64,000 nt of DNA from Peromyscus leucopus. Its lineage: Eukaryota; Chordata; Mammalia; Rodentia; Cricetidae. Of the stretch, positions 47,057 through 60,568 are shown in pieces; the stretch's first letter is position 1, and each line of letters opens with the position of its first letter. The DNA is taken from the NCBI RefSeq assembly GCF_004664715.2, contig NC_051065.1, forward strand, positions 147,695,487 through 147,759,486, written 5' to 3'. The position numbers and the translations under genes were made by a program. A model generated the notes under the pieces. The model saw only the letters and a program-made list of their open reading frames with translations. It searched no databases and had not been told where the DNA came from.

Positions 47057-47062
47057 CCTAGT

Positions 47063-48969
47063 CTATTTATAATTGGCAAATTCAAAAAAAATATTCTATT
47101 TATCCTATATTTGTGAGTCTAAGGTTTCATATCTAACTTATCTTTTATCATAACTAAGGAAAATTTTAACTATATAGTCTTCAACTACATCAAAGACCTC
47201 AGAAGGATATAATATTACCTAATAAAAGGGAATGGATAGGTATAGGATATTAAATTAGATTATTGTATATACTAGTAAACTAATTTAGTAAAATATCAGC
47301 CTTAGATAAATTGTACTGTTATGGATTCTTGTATATTGATACAAATGTAAACTATGTTTATATTCTTATTCCAGATAATTTGTATATTGACACAAATACA
47401 GAACCGTATTTGTTGTAATGTACATATATTTCTACTCTTATTTGAAATGTTTTGTATATTGATACAAATATAAAATTATATTTGTTATGCTGTATGTATG
47501 TTCTACCTCTGCTTAGGATATTTGGTATATTGATATATATTTAGGATTATTGTCATATTGCATATTGTTCTATACATTTCTACCTCAGCTTTAGCTATTT
47601 TGTGTACTGTCACAATTTTGAAGTCATTGTTCTTTTACTGTACATTTGCTTACAGACTGTTTACCCTGTTTACGTGAGGCCTTAGTACTTAGGTTATCTG
47701 GGTAGATAAGACTTAGAGATTTATAGTCACCTATGTTTGTCATCTCTATTGTTATGTTAGTTTGGTTCTCCAGACTTACAGAAACATGTCAGATAGATAA
47801 ATAATCATCAAAACTTTATAAACCTGAAGAATATGGCATTTAAATGTTTCTTATTGCTACTGGCAGCACTGATCTGATCCCAAGACAATGTTGGGCTTCT
47901 GAGACATTTCCATTTGGAAGTTTGTCTTCATCTTGGTACAAAATGGCCTACTAGGCAAACACCTGCCCTTGCCTCGACTGCTGACAGTAAAATAGTCTGT
48001 CAGATACTCTAGGCCTGTAGCCAACTTGAATGCACCAGCAATGCTGAGTAACTTTAGGTGACTGTACAGGCTGCCAGCTATCTCTGTCTACTCTTCCAAG
48101 ACTCCGGAAAATTGCTTGCATTCTTCTCCCATTTCTCAAGTATTATATTCCTTCTCAGGTCTTTGATAGGATTGAAGACTAACAGGTATAGTTACAATCT
48201 TTTTGTATCTTAGCTAGAACATATTAAGTTTAGGTTCTTTAGGATAGGACACCTTTTGGAATGGTCTTTGTAACATGCCATTTACCTATTCTCCAGACTT
48301 CTCTGGATTTGAGTATGTGTCTCTTGTTTGATATTGTTCATGTTGGTTGTAGTTCCATCTTGTCTAGGTCATTATCCCTTATTCTTCATGGACAATATTT
48401 GATGATCATTCCTATTGTGAATAGTTTTGTATTAGTGTAGCATGAATCTTAAAAGTTCTTATTGATAAAATCAAACCCGGAGCCAGGTATTGGGGTGAAC
48501 TAGAAGATCAGAGAACAAGCCACAGCTAACCTCACCTGGTCAACTTCTCAGCTGGTCCTGTTTCCTCAGGTTGGAAGCTTATGTGTCCTCATCCCAATGG
48601 CTCTCAGCTGAACTGCTGCTTAAAAACCTGAATGCTTAACCAGCCAAATGCTTCTAGTTTCTGGTCCTCACACCTTATATATCTTTCTGCTTTCTACCAC
48701 CACTCTCTGGGATTAAAGGCTGGCTTTCTGGGATTAAAGGCGTGAGTCACCATGCTTGGCTCTTTCTAATGTGGCCTTGAACTCACAGAGATCCAGATAG
48801 ATTTCTACCTCTGAAATGCTAGGATTAAAGGCATGTGCTATCACTGCCTAACTAGAGGCTTTTCTGTTCTCTGACCCCAGATAAGTTTATTAAGGTACAC
48901 AATATTTTGGGGAACACAATACCACCACATATTAGGTTAAAACTTTCCTATTTAGACAAAAGGGGGGAA
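47063..48969 (+). mobile_element. Old ERV internal fragment, unit 2, interrupted
   Basis: Counterpart of 6188-7706 (left end at 40142-40240). The young ERV and the solo LTR at 48436-48929 have inserted into it. Confidence 0.65.
48436..48929 (-). repeat. Solo LTR with SINE-like core, unit 2 only
   Basis: 494 bp; minus strand reads TGTGGTGGTATTGTG...GATTCATGCTACA. Flanked by the 6-bp duplication TATTAG (48430-48435, 48930-48935); unit 1 has the empty site near 7668. It carries two TTTAATCCCAG/TTTAATCCTAG segments of SINE type. Related to the young ERV's LTR by its start and by GGGGTCAGAG. Confidence 0.9.
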
Positions 48970-49257
48970 TGTAGCGGGTAGCTTTTCCAGCTTTGACCTG
49001 GAAGTTCTACCCCCAGTGAGGCTTCCGGTAACTGTCACCCCTACCTAAGACCCGAGATCTGGATGTGCCAGCTCTCTTGGTTCCTGGTGATCCTGGGTGT
49101 TGGATGGTAGACCGAGCAGAGTTCTCCAGAGAACACCACTGGACTGCACTTCACCTTTCCCAGAATTTGTAAACTATCCATTTACGTGTTGTAATTTACC
49201 CCAAAATAAACCTCCCTTCTAACTACATGTAGTTGCCTTAAAAAATCCCCCATTACA
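48970..49257 (+). repeat. Old LTR, plus orientation, unit 2
   Basis: Counterpart of 7707-7994. Confidence 0.75.
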
Positions 49258-50610
49258 TGTCCCATTTAGGGGTGAACATTCTGCTTATTCAATGTACCTT
49301 GGCCAGTTGTGGGTCTCTGTATTAATCATCATCTACAGCAAATTGAAGCTTCTCAGGAGAGGACTGATACATTGATTCTGGTTTAATGGTAAGTCTTTAA
49401 GAGCCAGTATATTATGTCCCTTTAACTAAATAATAGTAATAGATTCTCCCCTATAGCCTATGATCACTCTAGTCACAGGTTCTTAGCCCAATAATAGTTT
49501 CAGGTGTGTGCTTCATCTTATGGAGCTAAACTTAAATCTAATCAGAGAGTTGTTGGTTGCTGTCATGATGTTACAGCCACTATTGCACCAGTGGGCAGGT
49601 CTTGCCAAGTCACATCATACTTGTAGCTCCCAGGGTTCAGAGCTGGGTAAGACTGATGAATCCTTTTCTTCTTCAGTAGCATGGACAGCACCTCCCAGCA
49701 CTATGATAGCTAGACAACAGGGATGAATGCTTCCAGCTTCATTCATTTGCCTGAAAATTTCATAATTTCATCTTTCTGAACAGCTGAATAATATTCCATT
49801 GCATACATATACGTTTCATTATTCATTCATCAGCTGATGGACATCTAGGCTTTTTTCTCCTGGCTATTGTGAGCAGAGCATCAATGAACATGGATGAACA
49901 TGTGTCTCTAGATTAGGATACCGAGTCCTGTGGGTAAATGCCCAAGAGAGGTACAGCTTGATCGTGTGGCAGACATTATTTTTAGCTTTCTGAGGAATGT
50001 CCACACTGATATTTACAGTCGTTACTCCAGTTTGCACTCCTGCTGGCAATGAATAAGTGTTCCCATTTCCCACATCCAGCTCAGCATTTGTTGCTGCTGG
50101 GTTTCATTGTTGTTGTTTTGTTTTGTTTTATCTTAATCATTCTGACTGGGGTGTGATAAACCTCAAAGAATTTTTAAATTGTGTGGATAAGGATTTTTCT
50201 CCAGTTGTTATCTTTCTTTTTATTGAATTGTTAATTTCCTACCTTTTGTGGGAGTACTTTCCTTTTTCTAAAGCTCTTTGTCTATTCTAGATAGTAACTC
50301 TCTATCGGATATACAGCTGGTATTGAATTTTTTTCTGATTCCGTTGACAGCCTTTGCTGTTCAGAAGCCCTTAGTTTAATGAGATCCCCATTATTAACTG
50401 TTTGTCTTAATTTCTGGTCTATTGGAGTTCTTTTCAAAAAGTCTTTCTCTGTACCATTGAAGTCAAGCCTATCCCCTACTTTCTGCCACATCAAATTCAG
50501 GGTCTGAAATCTAATGTCAGGGTCCTTGATCCATTTGATTTTGAGCAAGTCTGAGCAAACATTTCTTAGACTCCAGTCTTTAATTCTGTGACATATCTGT
50601 GTATTTTAAA
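49258..50610 (-). mobile_element. Old L1 fragment, antisense, unit 2
   Basis: Counterpart of 7995-9340. An 88-codon frame at 50282-50548 is the decayed ORF2 C-terminal region. Confidence 0.8.
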
Positions 50611-50811
50611 GTCCTCTGAGGAAAATTAAAGATCACATAAAGTACAAAATAGCCTGAAGCTGTCCAGCACTGAGTACTGGGGCAATGCTGCAGTTCAAGT
50701 TCACTCTACTGTGCAGTCAGGAGCTTAGTGAAGTGGACCTTTCTGCCTCCTCCACCCTGTCTCTGTTGTAGAAACAGTAATGGGGAAAACTCACTTTAAA
50801 CAAAGTAAAAG

Positions 50812-50960
50812 TCCCCCAGATGTCAGGCCGTGATGGCCCACACCTTTAAAACCAGCACTTAGGACAGAGATCTCGGAGTTCTAGTCCAGACTGCTATACA
50901 GAGCAAGTTCTGGGACAGCCAGGTCTACACAGAAACCTTGTCTAAGGAAGAAAATAAAAA
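50812..50960 (+). repeat. Degenerate B1-like SINE, unit 2
   Basis: Counterpart of 9725-9870. Confidence 0.7.
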
Positions 50961-51776
50961 AGTCCCCCCAGAATTATTATGCAACTTCTTCTCTGGGAAG
51001 TGAACTTGTAAATCTGAAACACATGAGACCGAAACCTGCATAGAAAGAACTTGAGTTTGATTGTGGTCAGGAAATGAGCAGCTAATGAAAGGCACAGCTG
51101 CAAGAACTCTGGGGTCACATTGGGATGGCCAGGTGTAGATAAGATCCCACTTCTGTGTGGAGTCTTCACAAGTAAATCTCACAGGATAAAGTCAAGAGCA
51201 ATTTCAAGGAACTGAGTGATGGTGAACTGAAAATTCAGATCCAAGAGAAGTTCTGGAGACCAGTGTGCACCGTGGTGACAACAGTCAATAGTATTACAGC
51301 GTGACAGGAATTTGTTTAGGAAGACCTTATGTGTTCTTTCTGCACAAACACAAATAAATGGCCACTGCCTTCAGTAATGCATAACTAGCTTGTTAAGTTA
51401 GCTAACGGGTAATCATTTCCTAGTATATACCTACATCAGATCAGCACATCGATATCTTAAGCATACAAAAGTTTATTAGTCAGTTATACATCAACAAAGA
51501 CAAAGAGGAAAGACAAATGGCAGATGGGTGCAGAAGCACAGCATCCAATCAATGAGTAAAACCTTAGCATCAGACAGACCTTAGCAGAGAGACACAAGTG
51601 CTTTCTGTGTGTGCACAAAGGGCTCTCTAGCATAGTGGCTGACAGGGAGAAAATGCTTCTTTTATGAATGAACAAATGGATGAATGAGGACAAACGTGAG
51701 CCAATGTTCTCATAAATGGAAGAGTCTCTGACCAAGCTACATAAAATTCTATAGACAATGAGAATTTACTAGAGTC

Positions 51777-51924
51777 CAGATGCAGTGTCAAATGCCTTTA
51801 ATCCCAGCACTCAGGAAGGAAAGGCAGAAGGATCTTTGTATGAGACCAGCCTGGTCTGTATAGTGAGTTCTAGGACAGCCAGAACTACACAGTGAGACCC
51901 TGACTCCAGAGAGAGAGAGAGAGA
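51777..51924 (+). repeat. B1-like SINE, unit 2
   Basis: Counterpart of 10690-10891 with only a short AG tail. Confidence 0.75.
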
Positions 51925-52030
51925 AATTACTACGACCCTGGATTACTAATACAATGCTGAGCACCTATGTTTGATCCCTAGCTATCTCCATAATTATGGA
52001 TTTCACTCCAACCATGCCACGTGTCCATAG

Positions 52031-52175
52031 AGAATGTTTGATTCATAAGACAGCTGCATCATCTCACAAACTGACTATAATAACTATCATAAGAGACTTC
52101 ACTTTGCCCCATCCTTTAACTTTAGGGTGATAATTTGCACAACACAAAATGCCTTCTTGCCCCTTGTTCCTCTGA
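52031..52175 (-). pseudogene. Relic Clec4 exon 6, unit 2
   Basis: Counterpart of 10996-11145. It keeps the acceptor (CTTTCAG) and the start of the frame (FWQSEEQ), but indels shift it within about 15 codons. Decay was therefore under way in both units. Confidence 0.7.
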
Positions 52176-52375
52176 TTGCCAGAATCTGAAAGAGAAAAGG
52201 ATGAGGGTAATTCTCAAAAAAAAATTACTTTGAAAAGGGATAGAGGCAATAGGGGTCTGAAAGCTGTGAGTGAAGTTTGTGGAAATCAAGGTCATGTGTG
52301 CCCAAATTACCCTTCTCCCACTACGCATGCAGCTTCTCCTCCACTTGAATCTCTGGTTTTCCCTTGAAAACTGAG

Positions 52376-52853
52376 TTCACCATATACCCACAGAATGCTC
52401 AAGCATACCACAAAGATACATGCTCACCTATGTTCATAGCAGCACTATTTGTAATAGCCAGAACCTGGAAACAACCTAGATGACAGTCAACTGAAGAATG
52501 GAATAAGAAAATGTGGTACATATACACAATGGAGTACTACTCAGCAGAGAAAAACAATGACAGCATAAGGTTTGCAGGCAAATAGATGGAACTAGAAAAT
52601 ATCATCCTAAATGAGGTAGCCCAAACCCAGAAGGACAAACATGGTATGTACTCACTCATATGTGAATACTAGATATAAAACAAAGGACAATCAGACTGCA
52701 ACCCACAAAACTAGGAAGGCTACAAAGCAGGGGGGATCCTAAGTTGACTGTGGCTTATAATAAGTTTCAGTTTTACTCAATCACTGGGCAAGCCTCAGTG
52801 AAACATTTCACTATTAGGATAAGAATTTATACTGTAAAAAGCTGATAATAGAA

Positions 52854-52892
<39 letters not shown>

Positions 52893-52931
52893 ATGAATAA
52901 ATAAATAAATAAATGAAAAAAAAGAAACAAA
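52376..52931 (+). mobile_element. 5'-truncated L1, unit 2 only
   Basis: End of ORF2 (GTGGTACATATACACAATGG) and a 3' region with an (AAAT)n tract, flanked by AAAACTGAG (52367-52375, 52932-52940). Confidence 0.88.
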
Positions 52932-54644
52932 AAAACTGAGCCCACCGTACATTATTGTATTATGTATTATGCAGGCAAGTATCCCAAAGGCTCACCTCTA
53001 TTTGATCATTCCTACACCCTTTCGAAGACTTTCTTATCGGATGAAAATATTTCACATCAGTACTATGGGTGGATAGTTTTATCCTTTTCTAAATAACATT
53101 TTTATTTACACTTTAAGACCTTAATAAATGTTTTGATCATAGTCTTTCCTGTCACCACTTCTTCTGGATTTTCTCCAAACTTCCTACCCACCGACTTCGT
53201 GTTTATTTTCTCTCATTAAAAGAACAAAAACCATGGAGTCTATTTGTGTTTGTCAACTGCTCCTGAGCATGGGGCCTGCCCTGGAGTGTGGTTGATGTAC
53301 CTAGTGACACTCCACTAGGGAAAGCTGGTTTTCCCACTTCCAGAAGCTATCAATTGGGAAGAACATCTCTGTTAGGGGTGGGACTCTGTGCCCATGTCCC
53401 CTCCTCCATGCTGGGATTTGGTCTGGCTTGAGCTTGTGCAGGTCTAATGTATGCTGTCACAGTCTCTGTGAGCTCATGTGTGCATCTGCCCTTCTTAATG
53501 GAATGATTTAGAACTTGAGGACCTAATTAAAATATATGCACCTCTTATTTATTATACCTTGGGCAAGTGATTTAATTTCTGGTATTCTCAGTTCCCTATC
53601 TTAAAATTTGGGACTACAGTACTATGGTAATAAGTTGTCACATCACACACTTGTATGAGAGATGAGGGATTTCCCGCTGGGATATACCACATGAGAATGA
53701 GAAACCACGGAATTACTCAAGTCACATACAGAGATCTTAAAACAAGAAGATAAAAATTGTAGCATTCAACCCTACTCAGCATGATATGCAAACACTATAA
53801 AGAGGGAACTCAGAGGGGGAAGGAAAGAAATAGGAAGGAGGGGAGAAGAGAAACCACGCTGTGAGAGAACTCTGTCCTAAGACACTCTGCAGCAAACATA
53901 AATTCATGCACTTCTGTATGCAATCATGGTTTCAGACGAACTGGACAACATGAGCAAACACTTAAGACACGACAACATCCATTTTGACTGAACAGACAAG
54001 TTCTGACACCACATTCTAGAGGACCATTGTCCCCTCACCATTGTGTGGGCTCCCACTTCCCATTCAGCTGCCTCCTGCAGGTGGGAAGGCAAAGTTCACA
54101 TCCTGGTTCTTCTGAAGCTGCTCCTCTGAGCTCTCTGCTCCCCACTGTCTTCATAACTCACTCATGGGCACTCTCCACTCACTGTGCCACTGGCCACATC
54201 CTGACACAGCCCTGGTTAGCAGCTGTGGGAGGAGGCTGTCTCTCTCCTCATGCCTGTCTTCCCTTCATCCCTGTACTGCTCAGCACCAGCCTTGAGTCTT
54301 TTGGGTTCACAGCACTGTTGGCAACAGTTGGGAGAATTAACGGATCACAATATACCAGAGGGGAACTTAAACTAGCTGCTAATAATAGGATCATTTGAGT
54401 TCCTCCTGCAAATGTCTTCCAGCTCACACCCACATGCTCAGGCTCCAACTCTTCCAAACACTTCCCTTCTTGAAATCTCCCCTGACTACTCCCATTCAGA
54501 CACATAATAAGCAAACAGCACATGTTTTGCTGCCTTGAGGACCAGCCTCCAGCAGCACAGGGCTTGAGGGGGAGCCTACAGATCCAGTGGACCTGGACTT
54601 TTTATCTGAGGGAGTAAAACCTGTCTCAGGCCTTCTAGAGGTGG

Positions 54645-54646
<2 letters not shown>

Positions 54647-54694
<48 letters not shown>
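54647..54694 (+). repeat. (CA)n
   Basis: About 48 bp; counterpart of 13160-13211. Confidence 0.95.
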
Positions 54695-54696
<2 letters not shown>

Positions 54697-55894
54697 ATCT
54701 TTCTATCATCTCTCTCAGTTCTCCATTTCTTTTCTGACCTCTATCCATAAATATCCCTTCTGTCTCTCTTGATGTCTTCATTCTAATTAACTTGATTTTT
54801 TTCCCTTACAGCTTATATACCCCAGCAAAATCTTTCAGGCAATATAAAAATTACAATATGATTACATTTTATTTTTCAAGTGAATGATTACAATGAATGC
54901 AGGTTAGAAAAATATGTTTCTCATTTCCCTTACATGATTAAAACAAAATCATCCCAAGAACCCATACGCATTCACCTCTAAGTAACTTGTTATAGATTAA
55001 CAGAGTGTAAGCAATCAGGGCATTTTCTCAGCCAGTTCTTTTGCCGGCAGGTTGTATACTGTGGTTACAAAGAAAGGATCAATCATTTTATTATTTATCT
55101 CTAAAAGTTAACTTATAAGAAATCTTAGAATAATCACAAATCTAAACTTTTATATATGAAAAACAATCAGTCATCTCTACTTTAAATGTTTAGGATGCAT
55201 ACCCATTCATCAACAGGAAGTTGAGGGCAGAAATGGGCACAAGGAATTAATCATCACCTTTGGTCATCAACCAATCCTAGCAAGAAAGGCACATGAGCTA
55301 GTAATAATTTATTCTTGTTCCCTAACCTTAACGCGTCCTCACTCAACTATGCACCTTTCTAAACTTTAGGTTGTTTCCTAGCGCTTTCCCCTCAAAGCTA
55401 TTCACAAAAATTTCACAATCTAACCTTAAGTTACTTTTCAAAGCTTTGTTTCAGCTGTGATGCACTCTGAAACCTATGAACACATTTTTCAACACTAAGA
55501 TTAAAAGAATTTAAGCTATCTAGGCTACTAGGACTCAATTGTTTTTCTTAATCATTAACCTAAGCTACAGTCTATATGGCTCTTCAAGAGAAATAGTTGT
55601 GCGACCTTTCCTTGTTTTATTTTTTATCCTCTGCAGGCTCTGTTTTATCAGAGGCATTAGCAACATTTTATCCTCCCTTTACCTATGTTAATTTTCCCAC
55701 GAAACTAACTTCTATCATAATCCCTATTATGTTGATTAAAAACTCTCAATCATCAAACTTCTATTTACAGTAACACCATTAGTGTATAAAATCATTGTCT
55801 CAGTTAAACAGTACAGCTCAGAAGGAAATCATCTTCATAATAATCCTCAGGTAAAAATGCCCAGTAGAACGGGATATTACCAAGAGATGATCAC

Positions 55895-56135
55895 ACTGCA
55901 TTAAGGGCAGTGGGGACTCCCCAGGCCCATTCTCACCATGCCAGATACCAGAGGAAGACGGCAGCAACAAAGGTGGAAATGCACAGCAGTAGCAAGAGAT
56001 GTTCTGGGGCTGAGTTCTTGGAGCCATACCTATCCGAGATTCACCCATCAGGGCATTGTTTCCTGGTGGGCCAGCTCTCTGAACCTTAACTGCCACCTGC
56101 TGCTCCTCTGACACGGCCACGGGCACACGTTCATG
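55895..56135 (-). other. Exon-like block with a hydrophobic frame, unit 2
   Basis: Counterpart of 14390-14640 (SEEQQVAVKVQRAGPP; helix frame LLLLLCISTFVAAVFLWYLA), with the same frame break between the two parts. Confidence 0.3.
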
Positions 56136-56142
56136 CAAAACA

Positions 56143-56145
<3 letters not shown>

Positions 56146-56191
<46 letters not shown>
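56146..56191 (+). repeat. (CA)n
   Basis: About 46 bp; counterpart of 14645-14689. Confidence 0.95.
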
Positions 56192-56195
<4 letters not shown>

Positions 56196-56399
56196 CGTGT
56201 TTCTAAGTTTTCTCTTACTTTTGTATCCAAACATCCTGAAAACCGAGGGTTCACACTATTACCCCATTTTAATGTAATGCCACCACAGGTCTCATTTCTT
56301 TCCCAAATTTCAGCATTTCTAACCTACTTCTGTGAGTGAAAAATCTGTGTTCATTATCTCTATGGAAAGCTCTCAAGTGATAATCTATTGGATGCTGCC

Positions 56400-57450
56400 C
56401 ATCACCCTCCCACGTCCTCCACTAAGCTGCCTGTCTCTCCAGGATGGGCTCCAGCCCTCAGGTCAAGCCTGTGTCCCCTGAACTGATGCCTTCCTCCCTT
56501 TAGCTGGACCAGACACCTTGATGAAGATCTCACATCACGAGGGAGGAAGCCTCTTCACCAGGCTCGTGCTCTGACTCCTGGTGCTAATCCCTGAGGAATC
56601 TCCCCTTACCCCCTGAGGCTTTAGCACTCCACCAAGGACACCTCCATGTGCAGAAGCCCTCATCCCCTTGAAAGGTACTGAGTGGCCACACAGAGCTATC
56701 CCACCAGGTATTCAGCATCCTTACCTTGCCAGTCTCTTAAACCCATACCAGCTCTGCCTTCTGCACAGACACTCTCCTCGGCCTCTTTGACCACTGCACC
56801 CAATGCCAGAACATCCACAACCAGGCAAGGATGCTCTCCTTACCCTACTAGACACTAAGGTTCCACACTGAGGTCCACCATAGGAATATGCTTTACATAT
56901 GCCTGGTCTACCCTCTGCAAAGAAGATCCTTTCAATTTTCTGTGTCTTTGAATCCAATCCAGTATGGAGCCAACACAATGCAAGGGTGCCCTCTTCACCA
57001 CAGATACTTTCCTCACCATGCACGGGTACCCTCCTCACTAAGCACAGATGGCCTCCTTTCCCTTCCAAATGTTCAGTTCCTCCATCAGGACCCTCTCCTC
57101 TCCTATTTCCAGTTCTGACTCCCCACAGGAAGTGACCTAATGAGTTCATACTCTCCTCACCATGCTGGAGCACAGACTCCCTACAAGTGACCATTCCATA
57201 GCATAGCTGCCCTCCTCACCTCTCAGGCTCTGGAGTCTCACACCAGACTGCTGCTTGAGACTCTCTCCTGAATCCAGACACTTTCTCACCAGCATGCTGG
57301 CATTTCCTTCACTGCTTGGGCTCCAGTTCTGCTGTCAGGCCAGCCCTCAGCACAGTCACCCAGAACCTGGACCAGACCATTGCTGCCCCACACCTGACCC
57401 TTCCACAGATACCTGCCTTGCCCTCCCTACACCATTCTTTATTCAGTAAA
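56400..57450. repeat. Block beta, unit 2
   Basis: Counterpart of 14930-16880 without the expanded array; only about four degenerate copies of the 22-bp motif are present around 56985-57060. Confidence 0.6.
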
Positions 57451-58114
57451 TTACTAAGTAACTGAGGTGCTGCAAGGATGGAAACCAGATATGATAGAAT
57501 ATGAACTCCTGTGTAATTATTAAACCAATTGACTATTTCCATGGTGATAAATATACCTACACACCACTTCACTCCAATCACAGATGCTCAGGGGTTTTAC
57601 CCCCTCAGCAAAAATATATTTCTAAAGTTATCATATCCCACATACACTGGAATAAACCATGCACAATATTCAAGTGGCTTCCAACAACAAATATTTCTCA
57701 TTCGCATATGTCCTAAGGGTTTGGTTATGGGTCACTGAAATGCTGTTCAGTTTCTTTTCACATTCGTCGTTTTGAAGACCAGATCATAGAGAATCACAGC
57801 CTCTTGTAAGTTGAAAGTATAGTAGCCTCCTGTATTTACATAATCAGTTCATTCTCATCCTATGGGCCAGTGAAAGTGACCTGGACAAACCAGCCCATTG
57901 GGGTTGACAACATACTCTATAAAAAGGAAGACTAGTCAAAGGCTTTGAAACAGTCCTTCTACAGAGGATTATGACAGTACTTGGGAACCAGCATAGCATC
58001 TACACCTAATCCCTTTACTGTTTGCTCCAGAGATGTTTTGTTTTGGATTTTGAAATGGAACATTAGACCCATCGGCAGAAAAGAGGTACCATTGCAACAC
58101 AAGCATGAAATACT

Positions 58115-58285
58115 AAAACTTGTTGGAGAAAAGACTCAGTGGTTAAGAGCACTGGCTGCTCTTCCAAAGGTCCCAAGTTCAATTCCCAGCAACTATATGG
58201 TAGCTCACAACCATCTCTAGAGGAATCTGATGCCCTCTACTGGCATAAAGTCATACATGCAGACAGAGCACTCATACATAAAATA
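58115..58285 (+). repeat. B2 SINE, unit 2
   Basis: Counterpart of 17544-17726, with a shorter tail. Confidence 0.88.
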
Positions 58286-59910
58286 CTCAAACTTGTGCTT
58301 TACTGATCTCTGATATTGAACTAAATTAGTGTCATATGGGTTTAGTGTTTGGTGTCTGTCATGAACAGCATGGGTTCTGTCAGGAAGCAGTGTGGGAGTG
58401 CCTGGGACAGTGATGGTGCACATTCTCCTATTCACCTACATCTGCAGTCGTATCATTTTACACCTGACCTGTTGAAGAAAGATTTTCTCTGAACTTCTAA
58501 CCCAGTCATGGGAGATGACTTCGCTAATTCTTTGGCATCACTGGAATTATTGGGAAGGCTGTTTTATCATGGTAGGCCATGAAGCCTTATGCTGCTCAGT
58601 TCTTTCATAGTTCATGCTAACAAAACGATTCATGGTGGGAGCTCACCATTTCAGAAACACTGACCTTGTGATTAAAGTGTGAAGTCTTTGAGCCATGAGA
58701 TGCTCACCCTTGCTGGGAAGTGATACTGAAGACTGAGTTTACTCTCTTATCAACCAAACACTCACACCTATATAATGAACCCTGGTCAATCTCTGAATAT
58801 CAGAGCTCAGATGAGTGCCCTTGGTTGGCCTATTCTGTATATTGCCATTCATTAACATTCTGGGAAGGAGATGTATACATGGAGTCAACGGAAGTTTTCT
58901 TTATGGGACTCTCCCTGACCTCACCTGATATGTCCCTCACTTTAGTTCTGCTTTGTATCTTTCTACATAATAAAACTATAATCTTAATAGAACAGAATCA
59001 TTAGTTCAGTGTGTCATCCTAGCAGCTCATAAATCTGCAGTTATCATGGAATCCTGGGACTCTGAAGATAGTTGAAGTAATGACATCCTTGGGAACTCCT
59101 GAACTTGAAGCTCAAGTCTGAAATGAGGACACTCTTGTGGAGGCATGGCCTGAACTTGTAGAATAATTTAATTAGTAAATGAAATGTTTTTGGCTATGGC
59201 TTACCAGGACAGCCATAAGAAACATTTTAGGGATAACTGAGGAAATAGAGGCAAGATCATACATTATACCAGAAAAGATTTTTAAATTTTCTAAGAGTGA
59301 TAATGGTATTGTTTTGTTGTGCAATGAAAATTTCAGATGATAAATACTGAAATACTGACTGAAGTGTTGTGTATCAAACTAACTCTCAAGTGCCCTATCA
59401 AATAACATGTGCATATATGTGTATACACAAACATATATATATATATATCAAATTATCAAAATGTCAACAATCACTACTATAAGTGGTAATTATATGAGTA
59501 TTGATGATACCATCCCTCAAATTCTGTTTCAAAATATCCATGATAAGAAGTTGAAAAGGCTTCCAAAGTGTTAAGTAGCATACAGGGCCTCCATGGGACA
59601 TGGGGGTCTGCTCAGTGTCCATCCACAGGGCAGAGGCTCTTGAGGAAGGTCACCCAGCCAGGATCAGCCACCATGAGAGGCCCACATCAGCTTCACGGCA
59701 CCCACAGCACCTGACGCACTAGCCATGGGGATCAAGATTCTGAATGGTTCCTGTTAGGGCAGTTATTGGAGACACGAGAAAATGCTGATGGAAGGGCACA
59801 AACTGCCAGAGAAAGTGTGAGTAAGCACTGAGGATCAAAGTGACAATAGGTAACAATGTCACCCTGTCTGTCTGAATTTGCTTAAGAAGATCTTAAATGT
59901 TCTAACACCA

Positions 59911-59944
59911 CACACACACACATACACACACACACACACACACA
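59911..59944 (+). repeat. (CA)n, 3' flank of copy C
   Basis: Interrupted CA tract; about half as long in unit 1 (19395-19408). Confidence 0.9.
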
Positions 59945-60054
59945 AAACAGACAACTAGGTTAGGTAAAAGAGGGTGTTGTTAACCTGATTGTGGTAGCCA
60001 TTGCCCAATACATTTCCATATCAAGTCAAGACAAAGTAATGTAAATATACATGA

Positions 60055-60060
60055 TTTATT
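60055..60060 (-). promoter_or_regulatory. Polyadenylation signal of copy C
   Basis: AATAAA on the minus strand about 370 nt after the stop; the surrounding sequence is conserved in unit 1. Confidence 0.6.
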
Positions 60061-60426
60061 TGTTAAGTATACATCAATAAATCCAAAGACAGAGAAACAA
60101 AGAGACAGGGAAATGGCTAGAGGGACCACACCATACAATTCTATCATCAAATGAGACTTTATGAATCTAAGAATGGACACAGAGGCTGGAGTCCTTCCAC
60201 ATATGCACAAAGGGATCCTGTAGAGTCTCTGGTATATGGGAAATTCTCATTATATAAAGAGTAAAGGATGAATAAATAAGTATATATGAGGACCAGTATT
60301 ATCATATGGATAACTGTTGGTTGCCTACCTAAATTTCTATGGACATCTCTTCCACAAGGAGATCTTTCCAGGTGTCTGTGTAATGCTGGATAAAAATGCA
60401 GTCCTTGTCCATGGAGAATGCTTGAT

Positions 60427-60568
60427 TCATAAGTATATTTTCTTCATCTGACAAACTGACTTCTGTTTACCACTGCAAGGGACGTCATTCCAGCCCCAAC
60501 CAGAATATTGATGATTTATTATAACACATTGTTCATTGTCACTGCTGGGCTCACCCAGGTGCCAGAAC
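60427..60568 (-). CDS. Clec4a/Clec4b-like: Copy C exon 6
   Basis: 142-nt terminal exon, CCTTCCAG acceptor. It carries EPS, SDNEQC, GWGWND, VPC and [10 protein letters not shown], then TGA. Confidence 0.92.
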
